Positions 27,155-37,628 of a stretch of DNA of 64,000 nucleotides are shown piece by piece (position 1 is the stretch's first letter; each line of letters opens with the position of its first letter). Under the pieces are notes generated by a model. It was given only the letters and a program-made list of their open reading frames with translations. It was not told where the DNA came from and made no database searches. This DNA is from Pigmentiphaga litoralis (GTDB lineage Bacteria > Pseudomonadota > Gammaproteobacteria > Burkholderiales > Burkholderiaceae_B), in NCBI RefSeq assembly GCF_013408655.1, contig NZ_JACCBP010000001.1, forward strand, positions 3,472,001-3,536,000, given 5' to 3'. The translations under genes were made by a program, and so were the position numbers.

Positions 27155-28306
27155 TCAAGCAGCCAGACACTGCTCCAGCCCGTGCATGAAGACGTCCTTC
27201 GGCAGATTGCGGCCGATGAACACCATTTTGCTGGAGCGCTTTTCGTTCGGACCCCAGGCCCGACCGACATCTGCGCCCATCAGCATGTGCACGCCCTGGA
27301 ACAGCATGCGACGGTTGACGCCGTCCATATACAGAATTCCCTTGTACCGCAATAAATCCGTTCCGTACACCTGCACAATGCCTCCCAGAAACTCCTCCAA
27401 ACGCATGGAGTCGAAAGGCTTATCCGACTTGAAAACGAAGGCGCCGATGGCGTCATCGTGATGGTGATGATGTGCGTGACCATGCCCATGATCGTGGGTC
27501 GGATCGGTGCACGTCGCGGCATCGTGATCGTCGTGCGCGTGGTCGTGTCCGTGGTCGTGCCCATGGTCATGACCGTGTTCATGGCCATGATCGTGGTCGT
27601 GAGATTCGGCGGCGTCGGGGTGGGTTTCGGCCAGGAATTCAGGATCGATATCCAGGATGGCATTCAGGTTGAAGCCATTGATATCGATGATTTCCTTGAG
27701 GTCGACCTCACCAAAATTTACAGGCGTGATCGTCGCGCGTGGGTTGATACGCAACAGTCGCGAACGCAGCGCCTGGTACTCGGCGTCTTTCACCAGATCG
27801 ATCTTGGACACCAGCACGCGATCGGCAAAGCCGACCTGGCTCAGGGCTTCGGGCTGTTCGTCCAGCGTGGTCATGCCGTGCTTGGCGTCGACCACCGTGA
27901 TCACGGCGTCGAGCTTGAAGTACGACGACACGTCGTCGTCCATGAAGAAGGTCTGGCACACCGGGCCTGGGTTGGCCATGCCGGTGGTTTCGATGATCAC
28001 GCGTTCGAAATTCAGCTTGCCGGCGTAACGCTTGGCTTTCAGTTCGAGCAGGATGCGGACCAGGTCGCCGCGCACCGTGCAGCAGATGCAGCCGTTGTTC
28101 ATTTCGACGATTTCTTCGTCGTTGTGCTGGATCAGCAGATCGTTGTCGATCCCTTCCGGTCCGAATTCGTTTTCGATGACGGCGACGCGGCGGCCATGGA
28201 ATTCGGTCAGGATGCGGTTCAGCAGCGTGGTCTTACCGGCGCCCAAAAACCCGGTCAGGATGGTGACCGGAATCTGTGCGGTAGTGCTTTTCTTGGCGGA
28301 CGACAT
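27155..28306 (-). CDS. COG0523/CobW-family GTPase with His-rich linker (ZigA-like)
   Basis: The 383-residue GTPase starts [19 protein letters not shown] (Walker A), has the metal-binding GCICC motif (CxCC), [12 protein letters not shown], and VLVSKIDLV (guanine specificity). The C-terminal domain is preceded by a His/Asp/Gly-rich segment (~240-290: repeated [11 protein letters not shown] and HAHHHHHDD) for loose metal binding. Such proteins are zinc chaperones induced when zinc is scarce. It is 3 bases downstream of the Zur-like regulator, supporting zinc. The DNA under the His segment is a run of GTG/GTC-type repeats. Confidence 0.9.
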   Translation of the reverse strand: MSSAKKSTTAQIPVTILTGFLGAGKTTLLNRILTEFHGRRVAVIENEFGPEGIDNDLLIQHNDEEIVEMNNGCICCTVRGDLVRILLELKAKRYAGKLNFERVIIETTGMANPGPVCQTFFMDDDVSSYFKLDAVITVVDAKHGMTTLDEQPEALSQVGFADRVLVSKIDLVKDAEYQALRSRLLRINPRATITPVNFGEVDLKEIIDINGFNLNAILDIDPEFLAETHPDAAESHDHDHGHEHGHDHGHDHGHDHAHDDHDAATCTDPTHDHGHGHAHHHHHDDAIGAFVFKSDKPFDSMRLEEFLGGIVQVYGTDLLRYKGILYMDGVNRRMLFQGVHMLMGADVGRAWGPNEKRSSKMVFIGRNLPKDVFMHGLEQCLAA

Positions 28307-28309
28307 GAA

Positions 28310-28831
28310 TTAGAGCTCCTTGCGCAATGCGTCTTTACTGCGTCGACGTGGCGGTGGGGCGGCGGCTTCCTTGCCGCAGGCCGGGCAAAGGCCTCGCACG
28401 ACCATCTCCACGTCGCGCCCTTCAAATCCGGCGGGCAGGCGCTCCAAGGTCTGCTCGATGCCCACCGGGGCGTCGATACAGAACATGCGCCGGCACGCGT
28501 CGCACTGGAAATGACCGTGCTGGGCATGGGTATGCGCCTCGCCGTCATGACCGTCGTGCGTCGGGTGATCGTGGTCGGACTGATGCAGCGCGCTGAAACG
28601 CCAGACCCGGTCTTCACCGGCGATCCGGTGCGCCAGGCCACATTGCACCAGCCATTCCAATACGCGGTATACCGTGACCCGATCGACGGACACCGCCCTG
28701 CCGATCCGGTCGAATACTTCCTGATGCGTGAGGGCGCTGACCGCGTCCAACAGGGTCGCCAGCACTCGCACCCGGGTCGCAGTCACCCGCGCGCCCTGCG
28801 TGCGAATCGCTTCGCGAGCTTGTTCCTCCAC
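28310..28831 (-). CDS. zur: Fur-family zinc uptake regulator (Zur-like)
   Basis: Residues from VEEQAREAIRTQGARVTATRVRVLATLLDAVSALTHQEVFDRIG form the Fur-type winged helix, with VSVDRVTVYRVLEWLVQCGL. The dimerisation domain has HDHPTHDGHDGEAHTHAQHGHFQCDACRRMF and GLCPACG, giving two CxxC pairs. The family includes Fur, Zur, Nur and PerR. Pairing with a COG0523 GTPase favours Zur. AGGAGG precedes the GTG at 28831, giving 173 aa. A longer frame goes back to 28963. A His-rich insert in the middle may add metal sites. Confidence 0.82.
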   Translation of the reverse strand: MEEQAREAIRTQGARVTATRVRVLATLLDAVSALTHQEVFDRIGRAVSVDRVTVYRVLEWLVQCGLAHRIAGEDRVWRFSALHQSDHDHPTHDGHDGEAHTHAQHGHFQCDACRRMFCIDAPVGIEQTLERLPAGFEGRDVEMVVRGLCPACGKEAAAPPPRRRSKDALRKEL

Positions 28832-29027
28832 GCATTCCTCCTGAAAGCAGCGGGCGAATGAGGGCGCCGGATTACAGCACGCGCTGACTTCCACCCGCAA
28901 ACCCGGACTTACCCCTGATACCGCGAAAAAAGCAGCGGACGGTGTAACACGAATCGCCGTCAACAGGCGCTACATGTATGTCCAAATACGGCAATTTCAA
29001 GTCCCAGGGCACGCTTGAGGGGGCTCC

Positions 29028-30224
29028 CTACCCCACGCGCTGAAGCAGGAGGCCCTTCAGGTACTCGCCTTCCGGGTGCGTCATCCGCATCGGGTGGTCG
29101 ATGCCGGCGGCCAGGCGCTCGAGCAGGACGAATTCCATGTGCGAATCCGTCACCGCGCCAGCGACGATTTTTTGAAACAAATCGACGGTGATGGCGCCCG
29201 AGCACGAAAACGTCAGCAGGTAGCCGCCCGGCTTCACCAGACGCATCCCCTTCAGGTTGACGTCCTTGTACGCCCGCGCCGCCTTGTCCACATGGTGGGC
29301 CGATGGCGCGAACTTGGGCGGATCCAGTACGACGATGTCGAACTGCTGGCCCTCGGCGGCCAGCGCGCGCTGGGCGTCGGCCACCTTGCTGACCCGGCAT
29401 TCGAACGCCGCCGGATCAATGCCGTTGCGGGCCGCATTCTGGGCCGCCGCCGCCAGCGCATCGGCCGACGAATCGACCGAAATCGCGCGCGCCGCGCCGG
29501 CCTTCATGGCCGCCAGCGAAAATCCGCCCGTGTACGAAAAGCAATTCAGGATCGTGGCCGACGGGCCGATCTGCGCCGCCAGTTCCGCGACGCGCTTGCG
29601 GCTTTCCCGCTGATCCAGGTAGAAGCCGGTCTTGTGGCCATGCAAGACGTCAACGCCATACCGCACGCCATCTTCAACGATCTCGACCGGTGCGGAAGGC
29701 GCATCGCCCCGCATCGGGCCGACCCGCGATTCCAAACCTTCGCGTTCGCGCACGGCGGCGTCCGACCGTTCATACACCTGCGTGCAGCCGGTGGCGGCGA
29801 CCAGGCCATCCACCAGGGCTTCGCGCCAGCGCTCCACCCCGGCGGCCAGAAATTGCACCACCAACTGGCCATCGTAGCGGTCGGCCACGAAGCCCGGCAG
29901 GCCGTCGGCCTCGCCAAACACGACGCGGGCGCCATTGCTGCGCGCCGCGAGCGAACTGCGCCGCGCCACGGCTTCGTGCACGCGCTGCGCCATCCAGGCC
30001 GCATCGATCGTGTCCTGCTCGATGAAGCTCCAGCAGCGCACGCGGATCTGCGATTCGGGACTGAAGGCGCCCCATGCCAGGAAGCGGCCCTTGTCGTCCA
30101 CGACCCGCACCGTGTCGCCCGACAGGGGGCGGCCCACAGTCTGGGCGATGCCGGTGGCGTACACCCAAGGATGGCGGCGCAGCAGCGACCGTTCTTTGCC
30201 GGACTTCAGGACGACTTCACTCAT
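29028..30224 (-). CDS. rlmI: 23S rRNA m5C1962-type methyltransferase (RlmI family)
   Basis: The 398-residue class I SAM-dependent methyltransferase has an N-terminal PUA domain (VVLKSGKERSLLRRHPWVYATGI) and a Rossmann core with LNCFSYTGGFSLAAMKAGA (SAM binding) and VVLDPPKFAPS (catalytic motif IV). RlmI methylates C5 of C1962 in 23S rRNA in E. coli. The start ATG is followed directly by SEVVLKSGK. It is a single gene on the minus strand with 111 bases to the asparaginase gene upstream. Confidence 0.9.
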   Translation of the reverse strand: MSEVVLKSGKERSLLRRHPWVYATGIAQTVGRPLSGDTVRVVDDKGRFLAWGAFSPESQIRVRCWSFIEQDTIDAAWMAQRVHEAVARRSSLAARSNGARVVFGEADGLPGFVADRYDGQLVVQFLAAGVERWREALVDGLVAATGCTQVYERSDAAVREREGLESRVGPMRGDAPSAPVEIVEDGVRYGVDVLHGHKTGFYLDQRESRKRVAELAAQIGPSATILNCFSYTGGFSLAAMKAGAARAISVDSSADALAAAAQNAARNGIDPAAFECRVSKVADAQRALAAEGQQFDIVVLDPPKFAPSAHHVDKAARAYKDVNLKGMRLVKPGGYLLTFSCSGAITVDLFQKIVAGAVTDSHMEFVLLERLAAGIDHPMRMTHPEGEYLKGLLLQRVG

Positions 30225-30335
30225 GGGGGGATCTCTTGCGGGCGGCGGGCGCCCAAATTCACGAAAGCGGGGATGTTATGCGATCGGCGCTCGGCGTGCA
30301 GACCGCCGGGCGCCATGGGGACCGTGCCCCGGGGG

Positions 30336-31466
<1,131 letters not shown>

Positions 31467-32504
31467 TCAGGACGACGTTTTCTTGTCGTCGGGCGCCGCC
31501 CGCGCCGCACGCGGATGGGCCTTGTCGTACACCTTGGCCAGGTGCTGGAAGTCGAGCCGGGTGTAGATCTGCGTGGTGGAAATGCTGGCGTGACCCAGCA
31601 TTTCCTGCACGGCGCGCAGGTCTTCGGCGGACTGCAACACATGGCTGGCAAAACTGTGGCGCAGCACGTGCGGGTGGACATGGGCCGGCACGCCGGCCGC
31701 TTGCGCCCACCGGGCCAGCTGCATCTGCACCACCCGCGGCGCGATCCGGGCGCCGCGCACGCCCACGAACAGGGCATTGGCGTCGGCCGGATGCGCGGCC
31801 AGCTGCGATGCGTCGTCTTTGGCCAGCGACGGCCGGTCGGCCAGCCAGGCGGTCAGCGCCGTCCGGGCCGCTTCGCCCACGGGCACCGTGCGGCGCTTGC
31901 CGCCCTTGCCCAGCACGCTGACTTCAGCCGCATCCAGATCGATCCAGCCCGCCGACTCGTACTGTGCCGTCTTCAGGTAACGCACGTCCAGTCCGGTCAA
32001 CTCCGATAAGCGAAGACCGCTGGAATAGAAAAGCTCGAACATGGCCCGGTCGCGGCTGGCCACCAGCCGGTCGGGTTCCGACAGGTGCGCGGCCACGCCG
32101 CCCACGGTGCCGGGCACGTGATCCAGCAAGGCCTGGGTCTGGTCGACCGACAGCGCCTTGGGCAGTCCGCGGGGCGCCTTGGGCGCGCGCAGACCCGCCA
32201 CCGGATTGCCGGGCAGGCCCGCCTGGGGCGCCCACCACTGATAGAAGCCGCGCCACGACGCGAGCATGCGTGCCAGGCTGCGCGGCCCCATGCCGCGGGC
32301 ATGCAGCTGGCCCAGATAGCGGCGGATATGGCCGGACGAGATGTCGGCCAGCGGCAGGCCCCCCGCCAGCGTCATCAATTGCTGCAGGTCGCGCCGGTAG
32401 GCGGACAGGGTATGGGCGGAATAGCGGCGGGCAGTTTCCAGATGCTGCAACCACTGCAGCATCGGCGGCGCCAAGGGAACGGTGTCGGCTGGCGCGCCCG
32501 CCAT
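31467..32504 (-). CDS. xerC: Site-specific tyrosine recombinase XerC
   Basis: XerC with XerD resolves chromosome dimers at dif. The 345-residue protein has an N-terminal core-binding domain and a catalytic domain with SGLRLSELTGLD (Arg), KGGKRRTVPVG (Lys), HPHVLRHSFASH (His-x-x-Arg), LGHASISTT (His) and the nucleophile Tyr in TQIYTRLD. The ATG at 32504 follows the DUF484 stop by one base. The dapF-DUF484-xerC order is a conserved proteobacterial block. The C-terminal tail is short and basic. Confidence 0.93.
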   Translation of the reverse strand: MAGAPADTVPLAPPMLQWLQHLETARRYSAHTLSAYRRDLQQLMTLAGGLPLADISSGHIRRYLGQLHARGMGPRSLARMLASWRGFYQWWAPQAGLPGNPVAGLRAPKAPRGLPKALSVDQTQALLDHVPGTVGGVAAHLSEPDRLVASRDRAMFELFYSSGLRLSELTGLDVRYLKTAQYESAGWIDLDAAEVSVLGKGGKRRTVPVGEAARTALTAWLADRPSLAKDDASQLAAHPADANALFVGVRGARIAPRVVQMQLARWAQAAGVPAHVHPHVLRHSFASHVLQSAEDLRAVQEMLGHASISTTQIYTRLDFQHLAKVYDKAHPRAARAAPDDKKTSS

Positions 32505-32505
32505 G

Positions 32506-33192
32506 TCAGTCTGCCAAAAGCCGCGAGAGCGACGCGCTGGCGACTTCGCCAATGCGCGCCAAAAAGGCCGTGCCCATCGACGGCGAAAAGCGGTCCGGAT
32601 CGGGCGATGCCAGGACCAGCAGGCCGAAGGCCTGGGGCGACAGGCCCACGCGCAGGGGGATCAGCGCGATCGAGCCCACCGTGCGTTCCAGCCAGGTGGC
32701 CGCCTCGAAGCCCGCGTTCGGGCCGCAATACGGCGACATCAGGCTGTTGGTGAAGCTGCGCACGTCGTCGGTGACGCTGCCCTGCCAGACCGGGGTGTCA
32801 CCCGCGCCATCAGTCTTTACCGGAAGGCCCCACACCCGCAGCGCCACGTCGGGCACGCTGAAGATGTCGGCCAGGCCGGTGGTCAGCACGTCGGGCAGCT
32901 TGCGCGCCGACGCTTCTTTCAGCAGCGCGCGGCTCCAGCGCTGCAGGTTGTCGGCGATGTGTTCGTTTTCGGCGGCGTTCCGAACCAGTTCGGCCACCCG
33001 CAGTTCCATGCCGCGCACGCGTTCGCGCAGCGCCAGCACCTGGCGTTCGGCCAGCGGAATCGCGCGGCCTTCATGGGGGTGGGGCACCTTCAGCGTACTG
33101 AAGAGCTCGGCATGCTGTTCAAAGAAATCGGAGTGGTCCTGCAAGTATTGCGCGACTGCGTTGGCGTCCATCGTGTGCTTTTCTAGATCCAT
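32506..33192 (-). CDS. DUF484 family protein (GAF-like)
   Basis: The 228-residue protein begins with a helical region (NAVAQYLQDHSDFFEQHAELFSTLKVPHP, then a coiled coil ERQVLALRERVRGMELRVAELV) and continues into a GAF-like domain with FGLLVLASPDPDRFSPSMGTAFLARIGE. Function unknown. It is genetically linked to dapF and xerC in many proteobacteria, and here xerC follows one base later. It may be a cytoplasmic regulator of the block. Confidence 0.88.
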   Translation of the reverse strand: MDLEKHTMDANAVAQYLQDHSDFFEQHAELFSTLKVPHPHEGRAIPLAERQVLALRERVRGMELRVAELVRNAAENEHIADNLQRWSRALLKEASARKLPDVLTTGLADIFSVPDVALRVWGLPVKTDGAGDTPVWQGSVTDDVRSFTNSLMSPYCGPNAGFEAATWLERTVGSIALIPLRVGLSPQAFGLLVLASPDPDRFSPSMGTAFLARIGEVASASLSRLLAD

Positions 33193-33244
33193 TGATTACC
33201 TTCTTCCAGGGAGTGCCCGGCGGGTTGGCGCCGGGCGACCGCGT

Positions 33245-34120
33245 TCAGCCCAGCAGGGTGTCGACGTCGATCACGCCCTGGAAGACCGTCACGACCGGGC
33301 CGGTCATGACCAATTGTTCGCCGTCCCACGCAATGGTGAGCACGCCGCCGCGCGTCTGCACGCGCACCGGCGAATCCAGCAGTCCGCGGCGGATGCCGGC
33401 GGCCACCGCCGCGCAGGCGCCCGTCCCGCAGGCCAGGGTTTCGCCCGACCCGCGTTCGAACACGCGCAGCCGGATGTTGCGCCGGTCGACGACTTGCATG
33501 AAGCCGGCGTTGACCCGGCGCGGGAAGCGGCGATGGCTTTCCACTCGCGGGCCCACCGTGGCGACCGGGGCGGTATCGACATCGTCGACCACCTGCACCG
33601 CGTGCGGGTTGGAGATGCCGACCACCGATACCCACACCGTGCGTTCGGCGCCGTCTTCCCCGGTCAGGGCCAGCGGCCAGAGCCGGTCTTCGCCTTCGAT
33701 GCGCGGCACCAGGCCGGCGCTGTCGAACGGAACGGCCGCCGGCTCGAAGCTGGTGCGGCCCATTTCGACGTTGACCTCGCCATCGTCCTGCTCGTTGAGC
33801 ACGATGATGCCGGTGCAGATTTCGGCGCGGATCGGATTGCGGTCGGTCAGGCCCTGCTCGTGCACGAAGCGGACGAAGCAGCGCGCGCCGTTGCCGCAGT
33901 GTTCGACCTCGCCACCGTCGGCATTGAAAATGCGATACCGGAAGTCGGCGTCGGCCCGCGTCGCAGGTTCCACCAACAGGATTTGATCGGCCCCGACACC
34001 GAATTGACGATGGGCGAGCTTGCGCGCGCGCTCGGGGGTGAGCGTGATGTTTTGACGAACGCCATCGAGAACGACAAAGTCGTTGCCTGCGCCGTGCATT
34101 TTGGTGAAGTGCCAGTCCAT
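33245..34120 (-). CDS. dapF: Diaminopimelate epimerase
   Basis: DapF converts LL- to meso-diaminopimelate for lysine and peptidoglycan. The 291-residue protein has the N-terminal [16 protein letters not shown], catalytic Cys in [16 protein letters not shown], and the second catalytic Cys in [17 protein letters not shown]. The ATG at 34120 gives [10 protein letters not shown], the standard start. It is 52 bases upstream of DUF484 and heads the dapF-DUF484-xerC run. Confidence 0.95.
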   Translation of the reverse strand: MDWHFTKMHGAGNDFVVLDGVRQNITLTPERARKLAHRQFGVGADQILLVEPATRADADFRYRIFNADGGEVEHCGNGARCFVRFVHEQGLTDRNPIRAEICTGIIVLNEQDDGEVNVEMGRTSFEPAAVPFDSAGLVPRIEGEDRLWPLALTGEDGAERTVWVSVVGISNPHAVQVVDDVDTAPVATVGPRVESHRRFPRRVNAGFMQVVDRRNIRLRVFERGSGETLACGTGACAAVAAGIRRGLLDSPVRVQTRGGVLTIAWDGEQLVMTGPVVTVFQGVIDVDTLLG

Positions 34121-34260
34121 CGCCGGATTATCGCACCTTGTTGCACATTCGGCCGTGCGCCCGCCGCGGGGCCGCCGCAACAGCAGGTTTCCAACGAACG
34201 CGGCAGTCACCGGGCCGGGCTTGCTATTCTGCGGACTTGCCCCTTTCTTCCCGGTTGACC

Positions 34261-35889
34261 ATGGCCCGTATCGTTCCCGACGGCTGGCGCGAAGTCAGCG
34301 CCACCGGCGCCGCCCAGCGCGAAATCGAAACCCTGGCGCTGCTCGCGCGCGGGCTGCCCGAGGGCTACACCGTCTATCACGCGGTCCACTGGACCAACGT
34401 CGAACAGGGCTTTTCGATCTACGGCGACATCGACTTTGCCGTGGTCAGCCCCGCCGGCGAACTGCTGCTGATCGAGCAGCAGGCCGGCTTTCTGGAAGAG
34501 ACGCCCGAAGGCATCTTCAAGAAGTATCCCGATGGCGCCAAGAACGTGCGCGTGCAACTGGCCCGGCAGGTATCGGTACTGCAGAGCCGTTTGTCGAAGC
34601 GGCCCAACATCGGCCCGGTGCGGGTGGAATACCTGCTGTACTGCCCTGACTATCTGGTGCGCTTTCCCGACACGGCCGGCCTGGCGCCGGAACGTATCGT
34701 GGACGCCGATCGCCGCGACCAGCTATGCGCGATCATCCAGGCGGCGATCCCGCCCGGCCCGCCCAACGGCCAGGGCGCGCATGTCCACCGCTTCCTGAGC
34801 GACGTGATCCAGCTGCATCCTGACACCAGCGTGATGGTGGGCCGCGCGCAGGCGATGGTGACGCGGATCTCGGGCGGCCTGACGCACTGGGCGCATCAGC
34901 TGGAGTTCGATCCCTTCCGCCTGCATGTGATTGGCACGGCCGGATCCGGCAAGACCCTGCTGGCGCAGGCCGAATACCGCGACGCGATCGATGCCGGCAA
35001 GCGGCCCTTGTATGTGTGCTTCAACCGTCCGCTGGCCGACCACTTTGCCGAGGTCGCACCGGAAGGCGGCATGGCCTGCACCTTCCACACGCTGTGCGGC
35101 GCCATGCTGCGCACGATCGGCACGCAGGCCGACTTTTCGCGCGCCAGCGTGTTCGACGATCTGGTCGAGCAGGCCGCGACGATTCCCGTGCCGCCATCCA
35201 TGATCTTCGACACCGTGATCGTGGACGAAGGCCAGGACTTTACCGACCACTGGCGCGACATCGTGCTGCGCCACGCGGCGCCCGACGCGCGCATCGTGTG
35301 GCTTGAAGATCCGATGCAGAACCTGTACGACAAGCCGCCCGTGCAACTGCCCAAGTGGGTCACCCTGCATGCCACGGCGAACTACCGCAGCCCGCGCAGC
35401 GTGGTCAAGCTGCTGCAGAACCTGCTGCCCGATACGGTCACGGTGGAACCCTGCGGGCCGATCGCCACGTCTGACGTGGAAGTGATGGTCTATGACGACA
35501 CCGCGCAATTGATCGACCACACCAAGAAGGCGATTTCGCATTGCCTGGCGGCGGGCTTCAAGCGCAGCGACATTGCCGTGATCGGATTCCGTGGCCGCGA
35601 GCAGTCGGCCCTGCTGCGCCAGTCGCAGCTTGGCCCGCATGCCATGCGCACCTTTACCGGCACCTACGACCTGTTCGGCAAGCCGGAATTTTCGGAAGGC
35701 GACGTGCTGATGGAGTCGATCTACCGCTTCAAGGGCCAGGCCGCGGCGGCCGTGGTGTTTACCGAAATTGACTTCGAAGCGCTGGACACCAAGACCAAAC
35801 GCAAGCTGTTCGTGGGCGCGACGCGGGCCATGATCAAGCTGGTGCTGGTGGTGTCGAAGCGGTCGCCGAAAGACTGGCTCGACAGCTGA
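34261..35889 (+). CDS. UvrD-like helicase with N-terminal NERD-like domain
   Basis: The 542-residue protein fuses a NERD-like nuclease domain (~25-160; [22 protein letters not shown]) to a superfamily 1 helicase. Walker A is [12 protein letters not shown] (Lys 231), Walker B is VIVDEGQDF (Asp 322, Glu 323), and motifs NYRSPRSV and LFVGATRAM follow. The NERD lysine (ExK) is Gln here, so nuclease activity may be lost. ATG at 34261 lies 140 bases from dapF on the opposite strand. No defence or repair partner is adjacent; a DNA-processing role is inferred. Confidence 0.82.
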   Translation: MARIVPDGWREVSATGAAQREIETLALLARGLPEGYTVYHAVHWTNVEQGFSIYGDIDFAVVSPAGELLLIEQQAGFLEETPEGIFKKYPDGAKNVRVQLARQVSVLQSRLSKRPNIGPVRVEYLLYCPDYLVRFPDTAGLAPERIVDADRRDQLCAIIQAAIPPGPPNGQGAHVHRFLSDVIQLHPDTSVMVGRAQAMVTRISGGLTHWAHQLEFDPFRLHVIGTAGSGKTLLAQAEYRDAIDAGKRPLYVCFNRPLADHFAEVAPEGGMACTFHTLCGAMLRTIGTQADFSRASVFDDLVEQAATIPVPPSMIFDTVIVDEGQDFTDHWRDIVLRHAAPDARIVWLEDPMQNLYDKPPVQLPKWVTLHATANYRSPRSVVKLLQNLLPDTVTVEPCGPIATSDVEVMVYDDTAQLIDHTKKAISHCLAAGFKRSDIAVIGFRGREQSALLRQSQLGPHAMRTFTGTYDLFGKPEFSEGDVLMESIYRFKGQAAAAVVFTEIDFEALDTKTKRKLFVGATRAMIKLVLVVSKRSPKDWLDS

Positions 35890-35971
35890 CGGCCGAGGGG
35901 CGCGACCCCTTTGGCCGCAGCCCGGGCGCGCAGCTTGCTTGGGTCGGGCGTCCCGACTCCAGGAAATTTGC

Positions 35972-36865
35972 ATGTCCCCGCAGCACTTCGATGTCATTGT
36001 CGTCGGCGGCAGTTATGCCGGCCTGTCGGCGGCCATGCCGCTTGCCCGTGCCCGGCGCAGCATACTGATGATCGACGCCGGCCAGCGCAGGAACCGGACG
36101 GTCGAACGCGCGCATGGCTTCCTGGGCCATGACGGCAAGGGCCCCGCTGCGATCGCGGCCTTGGGCCGCGAACAGCTGCTGGCCTATCCCAATGTGCAAT
36201 GGCGCGACGCGTTTGCTGAAACCGTTCGGCGCGACGGTGATCGTTTCGTTGTTACCTGCAACGATGGGGTGCCGGTGTCTTCCGACCGGCTGGTGCTGGC
36301 CACCGGCCTGATCGACGATCTGCCCGACATTCCCGGACTGTCGGAACGCTGGGGCAAGACGGTCTTCAACTGCCCCTATTGCGATGGTTATGAACTGGAT
36401 CGCGGTCCCGTCGGCCTGCTCGGTACCGGCGCGTTGTCGGTGCACGAATCCATGATGCTGACCGACTGGGGCACGGTCACCCTGTTCACGAATGGCTGCG
36501 TGGCGCTGGATGCCGACCAGGCAGCCCAACTGCAGGCGCGCGGGGTCGACGTCGTGGACGGCATCGTCGCGTCCATCGACGAGCAGGCCACGATCGTCAT
36601 GGACGACGCCCGGCGCCAGGTCTTGCGCGGCCTGTTCGTGGCGCCGCGCCAGCGGATGACCAGCACGCTGCCGCAGCAGCTCGGCTGCACGCTTGAAGAA
36701 GGCCCCTTTGGCAGCTTCATCCGCACCGACGCCTGCAAGGCAACCGACGTGCCGGGCGTCTTCGCCTGTGGTGACGCGGCGCGCGCCACGCACAGCCTTG
36801 CGTCAGCCGTTGGCGATGGCTTCCAGGCCGGCGTGGCCGTCCACCAATCGCTGGTGTTCGCCTGA
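35972..36865 (+). CDS. Thioredoxin-reductase-like FAD/NAD(P) oxidoreductase
   Basis: The 297-residue flavoprotein has the N-terminal FAD motif VIVVGGSYAGLSA, the redox-active CPYC in FNCPYCDGYEL, and the C-terminal FAD-binding VFACGDAARATHSLASAVGDG. The usual second GxGxxA/G motif is degenerate (GLLGTGALSVHE), so NADPH binding may be weak; related proteins are seen in the FAD-linked TrpR/TrxR-like oxidoreductase group. AGGAAAT precedes the ATG. A DUF4142 gene follows at 59 bases. Confidence 0.85.
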   Translation: MSPQHFDVIVVGGSYAGLSAAMPLARARRSILMIDAGQRRNRTVERAHGFLGHDGKGPAAIAALGREQLLAYPNVQWRDAFAETVRRDGDRFVVTCNDGVPVSSDRLVLATGLIDDLPDIPGLSERWGKTVFNCPYCDGYELDRGPVGLLGTGALSVHESMMLTDWGTVTLFTNGCVALDADQAAQLQARGVDVVDGIVASIDEQATIVMDDARRQVLRGLFVAPRQRMTSTLPQQLGCTLEEGPFGSFIRTDACKATDVPGVFACGDAARATHSLASAVGDGFQAGVAVHQSLVFA

Positions 36866-36923
36866 CCCGGGCGCGCCACTTGCTGTACCGGAAGCTCCCA
36901 AGAAAACCCACAAGGAGTCCTCC

Positions 36924-37541
36924 ATGAGCATTCGCACCGCAACCTTGAGCGCTGTCGCCGCATGTTTCGTCATGGCCAGCACAGCCGCGGTCGCACAGAC
37001 CGGCTCGCAGACGCCTCCGGATGGCCCGACCGTCCGCGCGGCCCCCGCGACATCGCCTGACACGTCGATGCCTTCAACAAAAGGATCGCGCTCCAACCTG
37101 CACAAGACGGACACCGCATTCCTGGAGAACGCGGCGCAGGGCGGCTTTGCCGAAGTGGAAGCCGGCAAGCTGGCGCAAAGCAAGGCCAGCAATGCCGAGG
37201 TCAAATCCTTTGGCCAGATGCTGATCGATGAACACACCAAGGTGAACCAGGAACTGGCGACCCTGGCTTCGTCCAAGGGCTACACGCCGCCGACCGAACC
37301 GTCGGTGGTGCAGCGGACCGAACTGCGTGCCCTGGGCGTGCTCGACGGTGACAACTTCGACAAGATGTTCATCCGCCGTATCGGCGTGGCGTCGCATGAA
37401 GCCACCATCAAGCAGTTCCGCGAAGCGTCGCGCAGTGCCCGTGACCCTGACGTGAAGGCATTTGCCACCAAGACGCTGCCGTCGCTGGAACAGCACCTGA
37501 AGATGGCCAAGACCCTGCAGACCAAGCTCGGCAAGGACTGA
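36924..37541 (+). CDS. Periplasmic DUF4142 protein
   Basis: The 205-residue protein has a signal peptide (to about residue 24, VAQT), then a helical domain with DTAFLENAAQGGFAEVEAGKLAQSKA and FGQMLIDEHTKVNQELATLA, the DUF4142 hallmark. It resembles a ferritin-like helical bundle but lacks obvious metal residues. Function is not known. AAGGAG precedes the ATG. It sits between an oxidoreductase and a P450 peroxygenase, a setting compatible with oxidative-stress roles. Confidence 0.85.
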   Translation: MSIRTATLSAVAACFVMASTAAVAQTGSQTPPDGPTVRAAPATSPDTSMPSTKGSRSNLHKTDTAFLENAAQGGFAEVEAGKLAQSKASNAEVKSFGQMLIDEHTKVNQELATLASSKGYTPPTEPSVVQRTELRALGVLDGDNFDKMFIRRIGVASHEATIKQFREASRSARDPDVKAFATKTLPSLEQHLKMAKTLQTKLGKD

Positions 37542-37628
37542 GCGCCCCGATGAACGAGATACGGTGGCACGCCTGAGCAGGGTCTGCCGCCGCGAGCAAA
37601 TCCCGCTCATCCGTTTCAAGGAAGGTTG

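Noticed and set aside
27440..27615. Tandem-repeat-like DNA that could be taken for a CRISPR or VNTR locus
   Set aside because: The repeats are the His/Asp/Gly codons of the COG0523 protein linker and stay in frame. No spacer-repeat structure and no cas genes are present.
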